A program made the translations under genes and the position numbers. Below, in pieces: positions 1-7,800 of a DNA stretch of 32,710 bases. The notes beneath the pieces are model-generated. The model did no database searches, was not told the DNA's origin, and saw only the letters and a list, made by a program, of their open reading frames with translations. This DNA comes from Lachnospiraceae bacterium UBA3401. GTDB taxonomy: Bacteria > Bacillota > Clostridia > Lachnospirales > Lachnospiraceae. The DNA lies in the NCBI GenBank assembly GCA_002358575.1, contig DEPD01000152.1, positions 1 through 32,710 of the forward strand. Direction: 5' to 3'. Numbering within the stretch: position 1 is the first letter of the stretch; each line of letters starts with the position of its first letter.

Positions 1-53
1 CATGCCTGTTCATAGCCTGATGGCAGTAGTTTTACTAAATCATTTGTATCCAT
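1..53 (-). CDS. IS4-type transposase, N-terminus only (cut by window edge)
   Basis: Reading leftward, an ATG at 53 opens MDTNDLVKLLPSGYEQA and runs off the window. The LLP-x-GYE-x-A pattern is typical of the first residues of IS4-family transposases in Firmicutes (family knowledge). An AGAGGG Shine-Dalgarno lies 8 bases before the ATG and a TATAAT -10 element at 71-76, so this looks like a real gene start. Seventeen residues are too few to tell whether the element is intact. Confidence 0.5.
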   Translation of the reverse strand, partial: MDTNDLVKLLPSGYEQA

Positions 54-93
54 AAAATTTACCCTCTTTGATTATAACATGAATTTTATGGAT
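48..93. repeat. 12-bp perfect inverted repeat around the transposase promoter
   Basis: ATCCATAAAATT (48-59) is repeated in inverse orientation as AATTTTATGGAT (82-93), 22 bases apart. The arms bracket the TATAAT -10 box and Shine-Dalgarno of the leftward transposase gene, and the left arm includes its ATG. It could be an operator or part of an IS end; the sequence alone does not decide. Confidence 0.5.
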
Positions 94-119
94 TTACAGT
101 AACAAAATTAGTGCATATG

Positions 120-260
120 GGGCATGCCCTTGACAGCCACCCAAAGGGAGGTTACATCCCCAAGACCGTCGGCGGATGTGCAAGAAAGTCTGTGCCTAAG
201 TCCATCGCCGTCGGCAGGCATCTGACGACATCCTTTTGAGCAGGTGTCAAGGGTGGCGGA
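120..260. other. GC-rich, strongly foldable intergenic segment
   Basis: This stretch is much richer in G+C than its surroundings and full of complementary arms: CCCTTGACA (127-135) with TGTCAAGGG (244-252), GGATGT with ACATCC inside it, TGCCT with AGGCA, and two copies of GCCGTCGGC/ACCGTCGGC. The nesting suggests a folded RNA or a structured IS end upstream of the leftward transposase. It matches no riboswitch class I know. A 65-codon ORF across it on the minus strand has no Shine-Dalgarno and no recognisable protein. Confidence 0.35.
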
Positions 261-386
261 AACCGCATTCATCCTAACGATAAGTGACTTGATTTTTTTA
301 GCCACAAATGTTACAAAAAAGCTTGACCACTACAGCAGCTTCTGCAGAACAGGTGTTGCAGCAGCTTATGAAATCCAATCCTGAAC

Positions 387-617
387 TGCTAATAGAATTT
401 ACCAGGTCTATCCAAAATGCTAATAGAGAGTAAATCTATTAGCAGGCAAATGAACAGGTAAAAATACCGTATTACAAAAGAGAAAAAATCTAGTGTTCGA
501 GGAGCTTCAAAATGGGAGTTTTATTAGCAGAAAAATGAGCCGGATTATTTGAACATCCGATCATTTAACTCGTATTAGCATGCAGGTTCGATTTTTAGAT
601 GTATTAGCATATTAGCA
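387..617. repeat. Cluster of seven TATTAGCA octamers
   Basis: TATTAGCA or its complement TGCTAATA occurs at 387-394 and 418-425 (minus orientation) and at 437-444, 522-529, 573-580, 602-609 and 610-617 (plus). Spacing is irregular, so it is not a tandem repeat. The only ORF is a 41-codon frame at 308-433 (MLQKSLTTT...), which has no Shine-Dalgarno and is not recognised. The cluster could be protein-binding sites of a mobile element near the tRNA gene; that is inference. Confidence 0.6.
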
Positions 618-640
618 AATCCGAGTTTTGACGCTGAAAT

Positions 641-680
641 GAAGAAAGCCGAAAACCCGCTAAAATCAAGGCTTTCGGCT
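641..680 (-). terminator. Rho-independent terminator after tRNA-Arg
   Basis: AGCCGAAA (647-654) pairs with TTTCGGCT (673-680), extended by further pairs toward the loop. Read on the minus strand, the stem lies just after the tRNA 3' end and is followed by TTTCTTC, a moderate T-tract. Confidence 0.65.
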
Positions 681-690
681 ATGTTTCCAG

Positions 691-764
691 CGTTCCCGAG
701 GTGACTCGAACACCCGACCTACCGCTTAGGAGGCGGTCGCTCTATCCATCTGAGCTACGGAAAC
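691..764 (-). tRNA. tRNA-Arg (anticodon CCT)
   Basis: Read on the minus strand this is a 74-nt cloverleaf. The acceptor stem is GTTTCCG/CGGGAAC with one G-U pair, the D-arm is GCTC...GAGC, the anticodon loop is CTCCTAA on an ACCGC/GCGGT stem, and the T-loop is TTCGAGT. Anticodon CCT reads the arginine codon AGG. CCA is not encoded; the discriminator base is G. It is probably transcribed from the promoter at 899-926 and ended by the hairpin at 641-680. Confidence 0.95.
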
Positions 765-796
765 GTGTATTAAATTGTGTGTAACTTGCGGCTTCT

Positions 797-867
797 GCTC
801 CTCCAAAAAGTTTCCGTTGTAGGTTCTCTTAGGAGGTGATCTCTCTATCCAACTGAGCTACGAGGAC
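797..867 (-). pseudogene. Decayed tRNA-Arg(CCT) copy
   Basis: On the minus strand the 5' half is clearly tRNA-like: GTCCTCG acceptor strand, TA, GCTCAGTTGGAT D-arm and a CTCCTAA anticodon loop with CCT. The folds fail after that. The D-stem closes with GAGA instead of GAGC, the anticodon stem has two A-A oppositions, no TTCGA T-loop exists, and only about five of seven acceptor pairs can form (GGAGGAG at 798-804). It lies upstream of the intact tRNA-Arg(CCT) in the same transcript, so it looks like a tandem copy that has decayed. Confidence 0.7.
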
Positions 868-898
868 TTGTATGACATCCAAATTCATGTACTTTTTT

Positions 899-926
899 AT
901 TATATCAGATGTCATAATTATTGCAA
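899..926 (-). promoter_or_regulatory. Sigma-A-type promoter of the tRNA-Arg unit
   Basis: On the minus strand TTGCAA (921-926) and TATAAT (899-904) are separated by 16 bases. It points into the decayed and intact tRNA-Arg genes. The -10 is perfect and the -35 matches four of six consensus positions. Confidence 0.6.
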
Positions 927-933
927 CTATTTT

Positions 934-1878
934 TTAAAAATTCTGCTGTGGAAATTCAATATATCCTTGAAGCCAGATAACGCCTTTAAACCGCCTGCCC
1001 ACTGCAGGTTCTCCGTACAAATCTGTTCTATTAATACATACTTCAAGTGTCACTTCATTGCACTCAAGAGTCATAAAAATCACTTCCTCATCTGTAATAC
1101 GGTTTTTGTCTATATGAAAATCTACAATCTCACCCAAAATCGAATACTGATCGCACTCCACACCATAAGGCATAAAATACGTATCCACCAAGCTAAATAC
1201 ATCTTCTTTATGGATTCTTCGAGAGATTGTGGTATAGGTATCCATATCCTCCAATGTCAGACTCTCAATCGCATCTTCATCACCCATTCTGGCTTGTGCA
1301 ATCAGTTGATTCCGCTCATTTAACACCTTTTTAATACGCTGTTTTTCATATTCATTTTTAATAATTGGCATCATAATTGTGCCATCAACAGAAAGCGCGC
1401 TCAGCACAAGTGATGTCCCTTGAACTGGCAAACGTTTTAGAGCCTTAAGCCTTATATATGGAATCATATTCCGCAAATAAAATATAATTGTAACACCAAC
1501 TTTAATATCATCACACACGCCTGCATAAGATTCCTTTTCCGCTTGTCTTTCAATTGTAATATCTTCATTTGAACTGATATGATTTCCAGTTAAATAGGGA
1601 AAATAATATTCATATAAAAAACTATTATCATCATCAAACTCACCACGTACACAGATTCCAGCACCATGCACAAAATCAAGAGACAGCTCCGCATACACAC
1701 GGTCATTCTCATCTGCCGCGATATCTCTCGCATACGCATAAACCTGTTCTTTTTGATTCAATTCAGATGGATTCAAAATTGTCTGCTCTACAACTTCATT
1801 GATAAGTGCTTGAAGTTCTTCTCTCTTTCTTACTTTGCTAAAACCAATAGCTCTTAAATATCTGTGCACCGTAATCAT
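934..1878 (-). CDS. DUF3881 family protein
   Basis: A 314-residue soluble protein that I recognise as a DUF3881 member, a family common in Lachnospiraceae with no known function. It starts MITVHRYLRAIGFSKV and contains two beta-rich segments, including one with DFVHGAGICVRGEF near residues 69-82, and no membrane segment or signal peptide. It follows serS by 49 bases in the same direction and is probably the last gene of the parAB-serS operon. The downstream side holds only an AT-rich gap before the tRNA promoter, without a clear terminator. No catalytic motif can be named. Family assignment is from memory of the overall sequence, so moderately firm. Confidence 0.7.
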   Translation of the reverse strand: MITVHRYLRAIGFSKVRKREELQALINEVVEQTILNPSELNQKEQVYAYARDIAADENDRVYAELSLDFVHGAGICVRGEFDDDNSFLYEYYFPYLTGNHISSNEDITIERQAEKESYAGVCDDIKVGVTIIFYLRNMIPYIRLKALKRLPVQGTSLVLSALSVDGTIMMPIIKNEYEKQRIKKVLNERNQLIAQARMGDEDAIESLTLEDMDTYTTISRRIHKEDVFSLVDTYFMPYGVECDQYSILGEIVDFHIDKNRITDEEVIFMTLECNEVTLEVCINRTDLYGEPAVGRRFKGVIWLQGYIEFPQQNF

Positions 1879-1927
1879 GCCTTTCTTTATTATGATAGAT
1901 AAGAAAATATATTTTTATAATTTTACA

Positions 1928-3208
1928 TCATTGTTTAATTTCTGTTTTTCCGCCCATATATAGCTGTAATGCCTTCGGAATTTTTACAGATCCATCTGCC
2001 TGTAAATTATTTTCCAAAAATGCAATCAACATTCTAGGCGGCGCTACAACAGTGTTATTCAATGTATGTGCAAAATATTTTCCATTCTCTGCACTCACTC
2101 GAATTTTAAGCCTTCTTGCCTGCGCGTCACCGAGATTTGAGCAGCTTCCCACTTCAAAATATTTTTTCTGCCTCGGTGACCATGCCTCCACATCAATTGA
2201 TTTCACTTTCAAATCTGCCAGATCACCAGAACAACACTCCAAAGTACGAACAGGAATATCTAAACTTTGAAACAGATCGACTGTATTCTGCCATAATTTA
2301 TCAAACCACATAGGAGACTCCTCAGGTTTACAAACAACAATCATTTCCTGTTTTTCAAATTGATGGATTCTATATACACCGCGCTCCTCAAGACCATGCG
2401 CGCCCTTCTCCTTTCTAAAACAAGGAGAATAGCTCGTTAATGTCTTTGGCAACTCTGCTTCTGGAATAATGGTATCAATAAATTTTCCAATCATTGAATG
2501 CTCACTCGTACCAATCAAATAAAGATCCTCTCCTTCAATCTTGTACATCATCGCATCCATTTCATCAAAACTCATAACTCCCGTCACAACATTACTCCGA
2601 ATCATAAAAGGAGGAACGCAGTACACAAATCCTTTGTCAATCATAAAATCTCTGGCATAAGAAATTACTGCCGAATGGAGTCTTGCTATGTCTCCCATCA
2701 GATAGTAAAAACCATTTCCTGCGACCTTTCTCGCACTGTCAAGATCAAGACCATGCAATCTTTCCATAATTTCTGTGTGATAAGGAATCTCGAAATCTGG
2801 AACGACAGGATCTCCATACTTTTGAATTTCAACATTATCCGCATCACTTTTGCCGATTGGAACGCTTGGATCAATTATGTTTGGAATTGTCATCATAATC
2901 TTATTGACTTTCTCTCCAAGTTCTTTTTCTTTCTCAGCAAGCTCTTCAAGTGTCTTCGCCTGCGCGTTCACCTGTTTCTTTATTTCCTCAGCTTCTTCTT
3001 TTTTACCCTGCCCCATCAATGCGCCAATCTGCTTAGAAAGTTTATTTCTGTCAGCGCGAAGATTGTCTGCTTCCTGCTGTGTCTTTCTCGCCTGCGCATC
3101 AAGTGCAATCACTTCGTCGACAAGCGCAAGTTTATGATCCTGAAATTTTTTTCTGATATTTTCCTTTACTGCCTCAGGATTCTCTCTCAAAAATTTAATA
3201 TCAATCAT
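1928..3208 (-). CDS. serS: Serine--tRNA ligase (divergent clade)
   Basis: 426 residues, the usual SerRS length. It charges tRNA-Ser with serine in the cytoplasm. Residues 1-110 form the N-terminal tRNA-binding coiled-coil arm (heptad-like, rich in K, E and Q). Class II motif 2 is at about 264-284 (FRKEKGAHGLEERGVYRIHQFEK). Motif 3 is unusual: around 383-400 it reads LNNTVVAPPRMLIAFLEN instead of the common form with GSGLAVGR, keeping the arginine at 392. The serine-site TAE motif is TSE (about 234-236). These changes fit a separate SerRS type found in some Clostridia. The start at 3208 is 21 bases after the HD-GYP gene, so it is translated from the same message, and I see no T-box leader in that gap. 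Confidence 0.95.
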   Translation of the reverse strand: MIDIKFLRENPEAVKENIRKKFQDHKLALVDEVIALDAQARKTQQEADNLRADRNKLSKQIGALMGQGKKEEAEEIKKQVNAQAKTLEELAEKEKELGEKVNKIMMTIPNIIDPSVPIGKSDADNVEIQKYGDPVVPDFEIPYHTEIMERLHGLDLDSARKVAGNGFYYLMGDIARLHSAVISYARDFMIDKGFVYCVPPFMIRSNVVTGVMSFDEMDAMMYKIEGEDLYLIGTSEHSMIGKFIDTIIPEAELPKTLTSYSPCFRKEKGAHGLEERGVYRIHQFEKQEMIVVCKPEESPMWFDKLWQNTVDLFQSLDIPVRTLECCSGDLADLKVKSIDVEAWSPRQKKYFEVGSCSNLGDAQARRLKIRVSAENGKYFAHTLNNTVVAPPRMLIAFLENNLQADGSVKIPKALQLYMGGKTEIKQ

Positions 3209-3229
3209 TTTATTGACTCCTTTAGATTT

Positions 3230-4417
3230 TTATTTTATAACCTGCTGTATAACTACACTCGTATCTTTAATAAGATCTACAATAATTTCCGCATGGATTG
3301 CTTGACCATACTTATCTTCAATGATACGAAGCACAGGTCTTTCTGGAAAATGCGGATTCTGACGCATTACAATACCAAGCTCTCCCTTGTTTGTCTTAAC
3401 TCTGGAACCAACAGGATAAACTGCAATCAACTGCAAAAATGCGGACACAATATCTGAATCATACCAGATACCACTATAATTTCTAATATTGTTGATCGCC
3501 TCATGAACTCGAACTCTTGCTTTTCCTACACCACAAATCAACTCATCAAACTCATCACAGACACCAACAATCTGTGTCATACGTGAAACAAGATCTGTGC
3601 CAAGAGGATATCCTGATTTGTCTTTTCTCTCATGATGATTCAATATAATATCTTTTGCATTCTCAGAAAGCCATGTCTCATTTTTAACTGCTGTGTATGC
3701 ATAAATTGGGTGTTTTTTATACTCTTCCTGCTCTTTTGCTGGCAATAGATTGATGTCCTGATCCTCATACCGCACCACAAGATAACGAAGTCCGAGATCA
3801 TGTATTAAGGAACCAACGCTAATATCATAAACTTGTTTTTTGTTCATTCCCAACTTTAATGCAATCAGAGTGGCAATCGTACAAACCTGAAGCGAATGCT
3901 CATAAATATCAGCACTCCTCTCTCTGACATCATAAACCTTCTCCACGACTTCTTCTTCCTCAAGAATGTCCGTAATTATATTTTGTGCAGTTTCTCCAAT
4001 TTTTTGCAAACCTTCTGTCTGTTGATAAATATGCATTTCAAGAATATCTTTTATTTTGTTTTTTACTTGTTCCTCCACATCATCCCGCAAAATTGTGACT
4101 TTTTCCATAGAAAGTTTCTTTGTCTTTTGCTGCGGAGGAGTCTGTGGCGCAGGTATTTTTACTGTGGGGATCGGTGTTGCGGGGGATTTTTCTTCTGTTT
4201 TTTTCGCTGTCACCGGAGGCTTTGGTTGCGTTTTTACTTCCTCTTTTTCTTGCTGCTCCTCAATATATACAGTGAAAACCTCCAATTCTCGCAGCTTATC
4301 AATATATTGTGTTTTAATTACAGTTCCTTTACTGAGTACCACTGTATAATCTTCAAGCAAAACATCACTGGCAATGATGTCACCTTCTCTTAAATCTTCG
4401 ACCGTCACTAACTTCAT
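3230..4417 (-). CDS. HD-GYP domain protein, probable c-di-GMP phosphodiesterase
   Basis: 395 residues from the ATG at 4417, preferred over an upstream ATG at 4468 because AGAAAGGAAA lies just before it. Residues 1-55 resemble the small N-terminal domain often attached to HD-GYP proteins. A proline- and lysine-rich linker (58-100) follows, then the HD-GYP domain: H174, the HD pair H206-D207, H236, HHE at 261-263 and GYP at 269-271. This family hydrolyses cyclic di-GMP. A KOW-like tail (about 340-395, GSRVKTNKGELGIV) ends the protein. No membrane segment or GGDEF partner is present. It sits between DUF4446 and serS in the parAB operon, so a link between origin segregation and c-di-GMP is possible but only inferred. 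Confidence 0.85.
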   Translation of the reverse strand: MKLVTVEDLREGDIIASDVLLEDYTVVLSKGTVIKTQYIDKLRELEVFTVYIEEQQEKEEVKTQPKPPVTAKKTEEKSPATPIPTVKIPAPQTPPQQKTKKLSMEKVTILRDDVEEQVKNKIKDILEMHIYQQTEGLQKIGETAQNIITDILEEEEVVEKVYDVRERSADIYEHSLQVCTIATLIALKLGMNKKQVYDISVGSLIHDLGLRYLVVRYEDQDINLLPAKEQEEYKKHPIYAYTAVKNETWLSENAKDIILNHHERKDKSGYPLGTDLVSRMTQIVGVCDEFDELICGVGKARVRVHEAINNIRNYSGIWYDSDIVSAFLQLIAVYPVGSRVKTNKGELGIVMRQNPHFPERPVLRIIEDKYGQAIHAEIIVDLIKDTSVVIQQVIK

Positions 4418-4468
4418 AACTATTTCCTTTCTCTTTACAAAATTTGAACTCTTCGTCCATTCACGCAA

Positions 4469-4996
4469 TTATTCTAAGTCCAATGAACTTCCATTAATAG
4501 CACGCTCCACAGCTACCTTCTCCTCATTGCTAAGCGCAAGTTGTGAATCCCCCTCTTTCACCCACTTTGTATAAGAATAACATCCTTCGGAACTGTGTAC
4601 TGAATTAATGATAAATCCATTATTTTTTTCATCTAATAATGCCAAGGCGAAACTGAGTTTTCCACCCATTTCCGTAAAAGCATCATATTTTACAAGACCT
4701 AATTTTTGAAAGGCAGTCTCTTGCTTCTTGGAAAGTTCCTTAATACTCTCCCTATTTCGGTCAATACTCAATTTCATAAATTTATTATCTTCATATAATG
4801 TCATTATATCATTCTCAAGATTTGCACCATCTTTGCCAAGCATAAATTTTGTATATTTTCTTTTAAATTTGGTGATTTGAGCAAATGCAGTTATATTCAA
4901 AATCAAAAGTATAATGCAAAAAACAAATAGGCCAACAAATAAAATACCTGCATCAACATTTCTTAATCCTAAGAAATTAAAAAAATTACTATTCAT
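4469..4996 (-). CDS. DUF4446 family membrane-anchored protein
   Basis: 175 residues. One hydrophobic segment (about 16-40, AGILFVGLFVFCIILL...) anchors the N-terminus, followed by a charged helical region (45-95) and a small globular domain with the conserved AFTEMGGKLSFALALLD signature (about 106-122). This pattern is the DUF4446 family, which is commonly next to parB in Clostridia (family knowledge) but has no assigned function. It begins 12 bases after parB stops. A membrane-bound partner of the segregation machinery would be a guess from context. Confidence 0.8.
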   Translation of the reverse strand: MNSNFFNFLGLRNVDAGILFVGLFVFCIILLILNITAFAQITKFKRKYTKFMLGKDGANLENDIMTLYEDNKFMKLSIDRNRESIKELSKKQETAFQKLGLVKYDAFTEMGGKLSFALALLDEKNNGFIINSVHSSEGCYSYTKWVKEGDSQLALSNEEKVAVERAINGSSLDLE

Positions 4997-5008
4997 CCAT
5001 CTCTCCTG

Positions 5009-5887
5009 TTAAACATTCATATTTGAAAGTGATTCTATTAATCGGTCTAAATCATCATTTGAATAAAACTCGATTTCTATTTTCCCAACTCCACTCTTCC
5101 CCTTTGATGAAATTGCCACTTTTCTGCTCAGTCTTTCCTTCAGCTTGTTTTCAATATCCTGATAAATATATTGAATACTCTGTGGTGTCTCTTCCTTTTT
5201 GTCTTTTCCCTTCTCTGGATTAAGAATAACTTTTACTATCTTTTCCACCTCACGCACACTAAGTTTTTCATCAAAAATTCTCTGTGCAAGTTGCAATTGT
5301 AATTCTTTATCCTCAATTGGAATCAACGCGCGTGCATGTCCAGTAGAAAGCATATCATCAATAATCATCTGTTGTACACTGTCAGAAAGTTTTAATAGAC
5401 GCACGCTATTGGTTACGGCTGTTCTACTTTTTGAAACGCGCTCCGCCACTTCGTCCTGTTTTAAGTGAAATTCTTCCAAAAGTTTTTTAAATGCGTGTGC
5501 CTCCTCAATTGGATTCAAATCCTCTCGTTGAATATTCTCAATCAACGCAATTTCCACAATCTCCTGATCTGTATAATTGCGAATAATAACGGGAATCTCT
5601 TTTAATCCAGCAATTTTTGCAGCGCGCCATCTTCTCTCCCCAGCAATAATCTCATAGTAGTCTTTTCTATCTTGTACAAGGATTGGCTGAAGCAGACCAA
5701 ACTGTTTAATAGAATCCGCCAATTCCTGTAATGAATCCTCATCAAAATTTTTGCGGGGCTGGTCTCTATTTGGCTCAACCTTCGTAATCTTTACAACTGT
5801 CTCATTTTGTTTTGTCTCCTTATTCTCATTGCTGCTCGATGCAGGTATCAAGGAATCAAGACCCTTACCCAATCCTCGTTGTGCCAT
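5009..5887 (-). CDS. parB: Chromosome-partitioning protein ParB (Spo0J)
   Basis: 292 residues. ParB binds parS, loads CTP and slides on DNA as a clamp, organising the origin and recruiting condensin. The CTP-binding motif GERRWRAAK is at 83-91, the HTH that reads parS at about 142-164 (KQDEVAERVSKSRTAVTN), and the C-terminal dimerisation domain at the end (IEIEFYSNDDLDRLIESL). The extreme N-terminus (QRGLGKGLDSLIP) is the conserved patch that stimulates ParA ATPase. Gap to parA is 24 bases. Three parS sites lie within 4.6 kb upstream. Confidence 0.97.
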   Translation of the reverse strand: MAQRGLGKGLDSLIPASSSNENKETKQNETVVKITKVEPNRDQPRKNFDEDSLQELADSIKQFGLLQPILVQDRKDYYEIIAGERRWRAAKIAGLKEIPVIIRNYTDQEIVEIALIENIQREDLNPIEEAHAFKKLLEEFHLKQDEVAERVSKSRTAVTNSVRLLKLSDSVQQMIIDDMLSTGHARALIPIEDKELQLQLAQRIFDEKLSVREVEKIVKVILNPEKGKDKKEETPQSIQYIYQDIENKLKERLSRKVAISSKGKSGVGKIEIEFYSNDDLDRLIESLSNMNV

Positions 5888-5911
5888 TCATAATCTCCTT
5901 TTTGTTTTCCA

Positions 5912-6676
5912 CTAACTGTTGTTCTTAATAACCTCATCCGCTAAAGACATATAACTCTCCGCACCTGATGATTTTGGATCATACAAATTAATCGGCTTTC
6001 CATAACTTGGCGCTTCAGCAAGTCTGATATTTCTTGGTATGAGTGTATTATAAATTTTCTGATTCAAATGATTTTTTACATTATCTACCACCTGCGCAGA
6101 AAGATTTGTCCGAGAGTCAAACATTGTAAAAACAACACCATCCATATCCAGATCAGGATTCAATCTTTCTTTCACAAGATTTATTGTATGAATTAACTGA
6201 CTCAAGCCCTCAAGTGCATAATATTCACATTGAATTGGCACTAACACAGAATCTGCCGTTGTCATAGCATTTATTGTCAGTAAACTTAGTGACGGAGGAC
6301 AATCAATAATAATAAAATCATAGCGCTCCTTCACCCAGTCCACTTCATTTTTTAATATGTATTCTTTCCTGTCAATACCTATCAACTCAATCTCTGCTGC
6401 AGCTAAATTTACATTAGATGGCAATACGGAAATATTTGGGAAAATCTCTTTCACAATGCAATCTTCAATCGAACTGTCTCCTAAGATTAACTCATATATT
6501 GAATTTTCCAATTCATTTTTTTCGATACCAAAACCGCTCGTTGTATTCCCCTGTGGGTCAATATCAATTACCAATACCTTTTTCCCTTTTGACGCGATAC
6601 AGGACGATAGATTAATTGAAGTTGTAGTTTTACCAACACCGCCCTTTTGGTTTGCAATCGCAATAATTTTCCCCAT
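5912..6676 (-). CDS. parA: Chromosome-partitioning ATPase ParA (Soj)
   Basis: 254 residues, the short chromosomal Soj type without an N-terminal DNA-binding domain. The deviant Walker A motif KGGVGKTTT lies at about 10-18 with the signature lysine, Walker B (FIIIDCPPSLS) near 120-130. ParA dimerises on ATP and binds nucleoid DNA, moving ParB-parS complexes and, in Bacillus, modulating DnaA. It is the first gene of the leftward operon. A TATAAT at 6734-6739 is a likely -10, with a weak -35, and a parS core sits about 100 bases before the ATG, where bound ParB could affect transcription. Confidence 0.97.
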   Translation of the reverse strand: MGKIIAIANQKGGVGKTTTSINLSSCIASKGKKVLVIDIDPQGNTTSGFGIEKNELENSIYELILGDSSIEDCIVKEIFPNISVLPSNVNLAAAEIELIGIDRKEYILKNEVDWVKERYDFIIIDCPPSLSLLTINAMTTADSVLVPIQCEYYALEGLSQLIHTINLVKERLNPDLDMDGVVFTMFDSRTNLSAQVVDNVKNHLNQKIYNTLIPRNIRLAEAPSYGKPINLYDPKSSGAESYMSLADEVIKNNS

Positions 6677-7001
6677 CGTATTCCTCCATCATTATCTTAT
6701 GTTATTTTTTATTTTCCAAAAATGTTTTATATTATTATATCACTAATACGCCCCATTTGCTATACAAAATTTTAACGTTTCACGTGAAACTTTTTCTTTT
6801 GATTTGTTTTTTTTATATTTGTTGATTTATCATTTCTCTGTACTATATATTTTTTCTGATTTATTATCTTAAAATAAGAAATCAAAAAAATAAACTCCCT
6901 TTCGGAAAAGTGTTCCCAGTAAATAAATTTTAATATATAATGTATATTTCTAGGCAGATCACAATAATCTACAACAACTTAACAGTTCTATAAACTGAAA
7001 G
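6677..7001. other. AT-rich gap upstream of parA
   Basis: Holds the parA promoter region (TATAAT on the minus strand at 6734-6739) and one parS core. From about 6795 to 7000 it is very AT-rich without an ORF, repeat or RNA that I can support. Confidence 0.6.
6777..6790. promoter_or_regulatory. parS: parS site 1 (14-bp core)
   Basis: GTTTCACGTGAAAC is the perfect inner 14 bp of the consensus parS; the outer pair is C/T rather than T/A. It sits about 100 bp upstream of the parA start, next to the parB gene that encodes its reader. Confidence 0.85.
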
Positions 7002-7433
7002 TTATCTTCTCTTATATACGACTATCTTGGGCTCCACCCCATTACATTCATGTTCACACAAGAAGATATTTATCATCCGCAACAACGCCATAGCATCTAT
7101 TACTTCCATGAATTTCAATCTGATTTTCCCAATAAACACGATTATCTTCCAGCAATTTAACAGATTGTCCATTTTTCAATGTGCACTCCAAATTAACGTA
7201 AAATGCATTCAACAAATTTAAATCGTTTACCTGTAAATCTTGAATTTCAAGTGCATTAATTTCCTCAATCAACATTTCTTTCATCTTTTTGAACATCTCA
7301 AAACCACCCCGTTTGATGCACTCTGCCGCAATGCACGTTCCTTCAAAGGATGTCCATCTGATTTTACACAGCCACCGCAATCATCTCTCCTATTACATCC
7401 GTCGCAACATTCGGCTCCACAAATTGATAACAT
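7002..7433 (-). pseudogene. DUF3795-like Cys-rich protein, two frameshifts
   Basis: A GGAGGTG Shine-Dalgarno precedes an ATG at 7433 opening MLSICGAECCDGCNRRDD, followed by CGGCVKSDGHP. One base is then missing near 7347 and the sense continues in the next frame (FEGTCIAAECIKRGGFEMFK) to YLLV. A second single-base loss near 7053 moves sense again to CEHECNGVEPKIVVYKRR and a TAA at 7002-7004. Stitched together this is about 144 residues with clustered cysteines, like small DUF3795 zinc-type proteins. Taken as intact, only a 108-codon fragment (7054-7380) would remain. Either true decay or assembly indels explain it; decay is favoured by the wrecked IS next door. Confidence 0.7.
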
Positions 7434-7671
7434 AATTTCACCTCCAAAAACTCCGATTTATATATTAGATTATAAAATCTTTATCTGTCATTTACAATGT
7501 ATATTTATAAATCATTTTCCAAAAGATACACAATTCGTTACATTTCACAGGGACAGAAATGCGCATTCCGTAAGAACATGATTCAGGTGTGAGGGGTGAT
7601 TTTTGCACAGCAAAACTTTGCATATCGCTCCGAATTGTTACTATGAGCGGCTCTCATGCCGTGAATCAATA
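7434..7671. other. Intergenic gap without a supported gene
   Basis: AT-rich to about 7560, then mixed sequence leading to the left end of the IS remnant. I see no ORF with a Shine-Dalgarno, no RNA fold and no repeat other than the GTTACTAT segment at 7637-7644, which recurs inverted beyond the IS right end at 9292-9299. Confidence 0.5.
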
Positions 7672-7800
7672 TCATTAAGTTAAGCTGATTGAAAAAATCT
7701 CGTCTTATGGTCTAACTCAAATTTTTTAATAAAGAGGCAGCGAGAGCGGTCCTTGAAATTGTATACTGAATTATCATTTCAACTTCAAGGAGGTACTTAT

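Noticed and set aside
868..1323. 151-codon plus-strand ORF overlapping DUF3881
   Set aside because: Lies opposite a real gene, starts in the tRNA leader and shows no recognisable protein.
3209..3229. T-box leader for serS
   Set aside because: Only 21 bases separate serS from the upstream gene, too short for a T-box, and no T-box sequence is visible nearby.
2498..3457. 319-codon plus-strand ORF opposite serS
   Set aside because: It is antisense to the well-supported serS and HD-GYP genes, its protein is low in structure and has no Shine-Dalgarno. It is a shadow frame.
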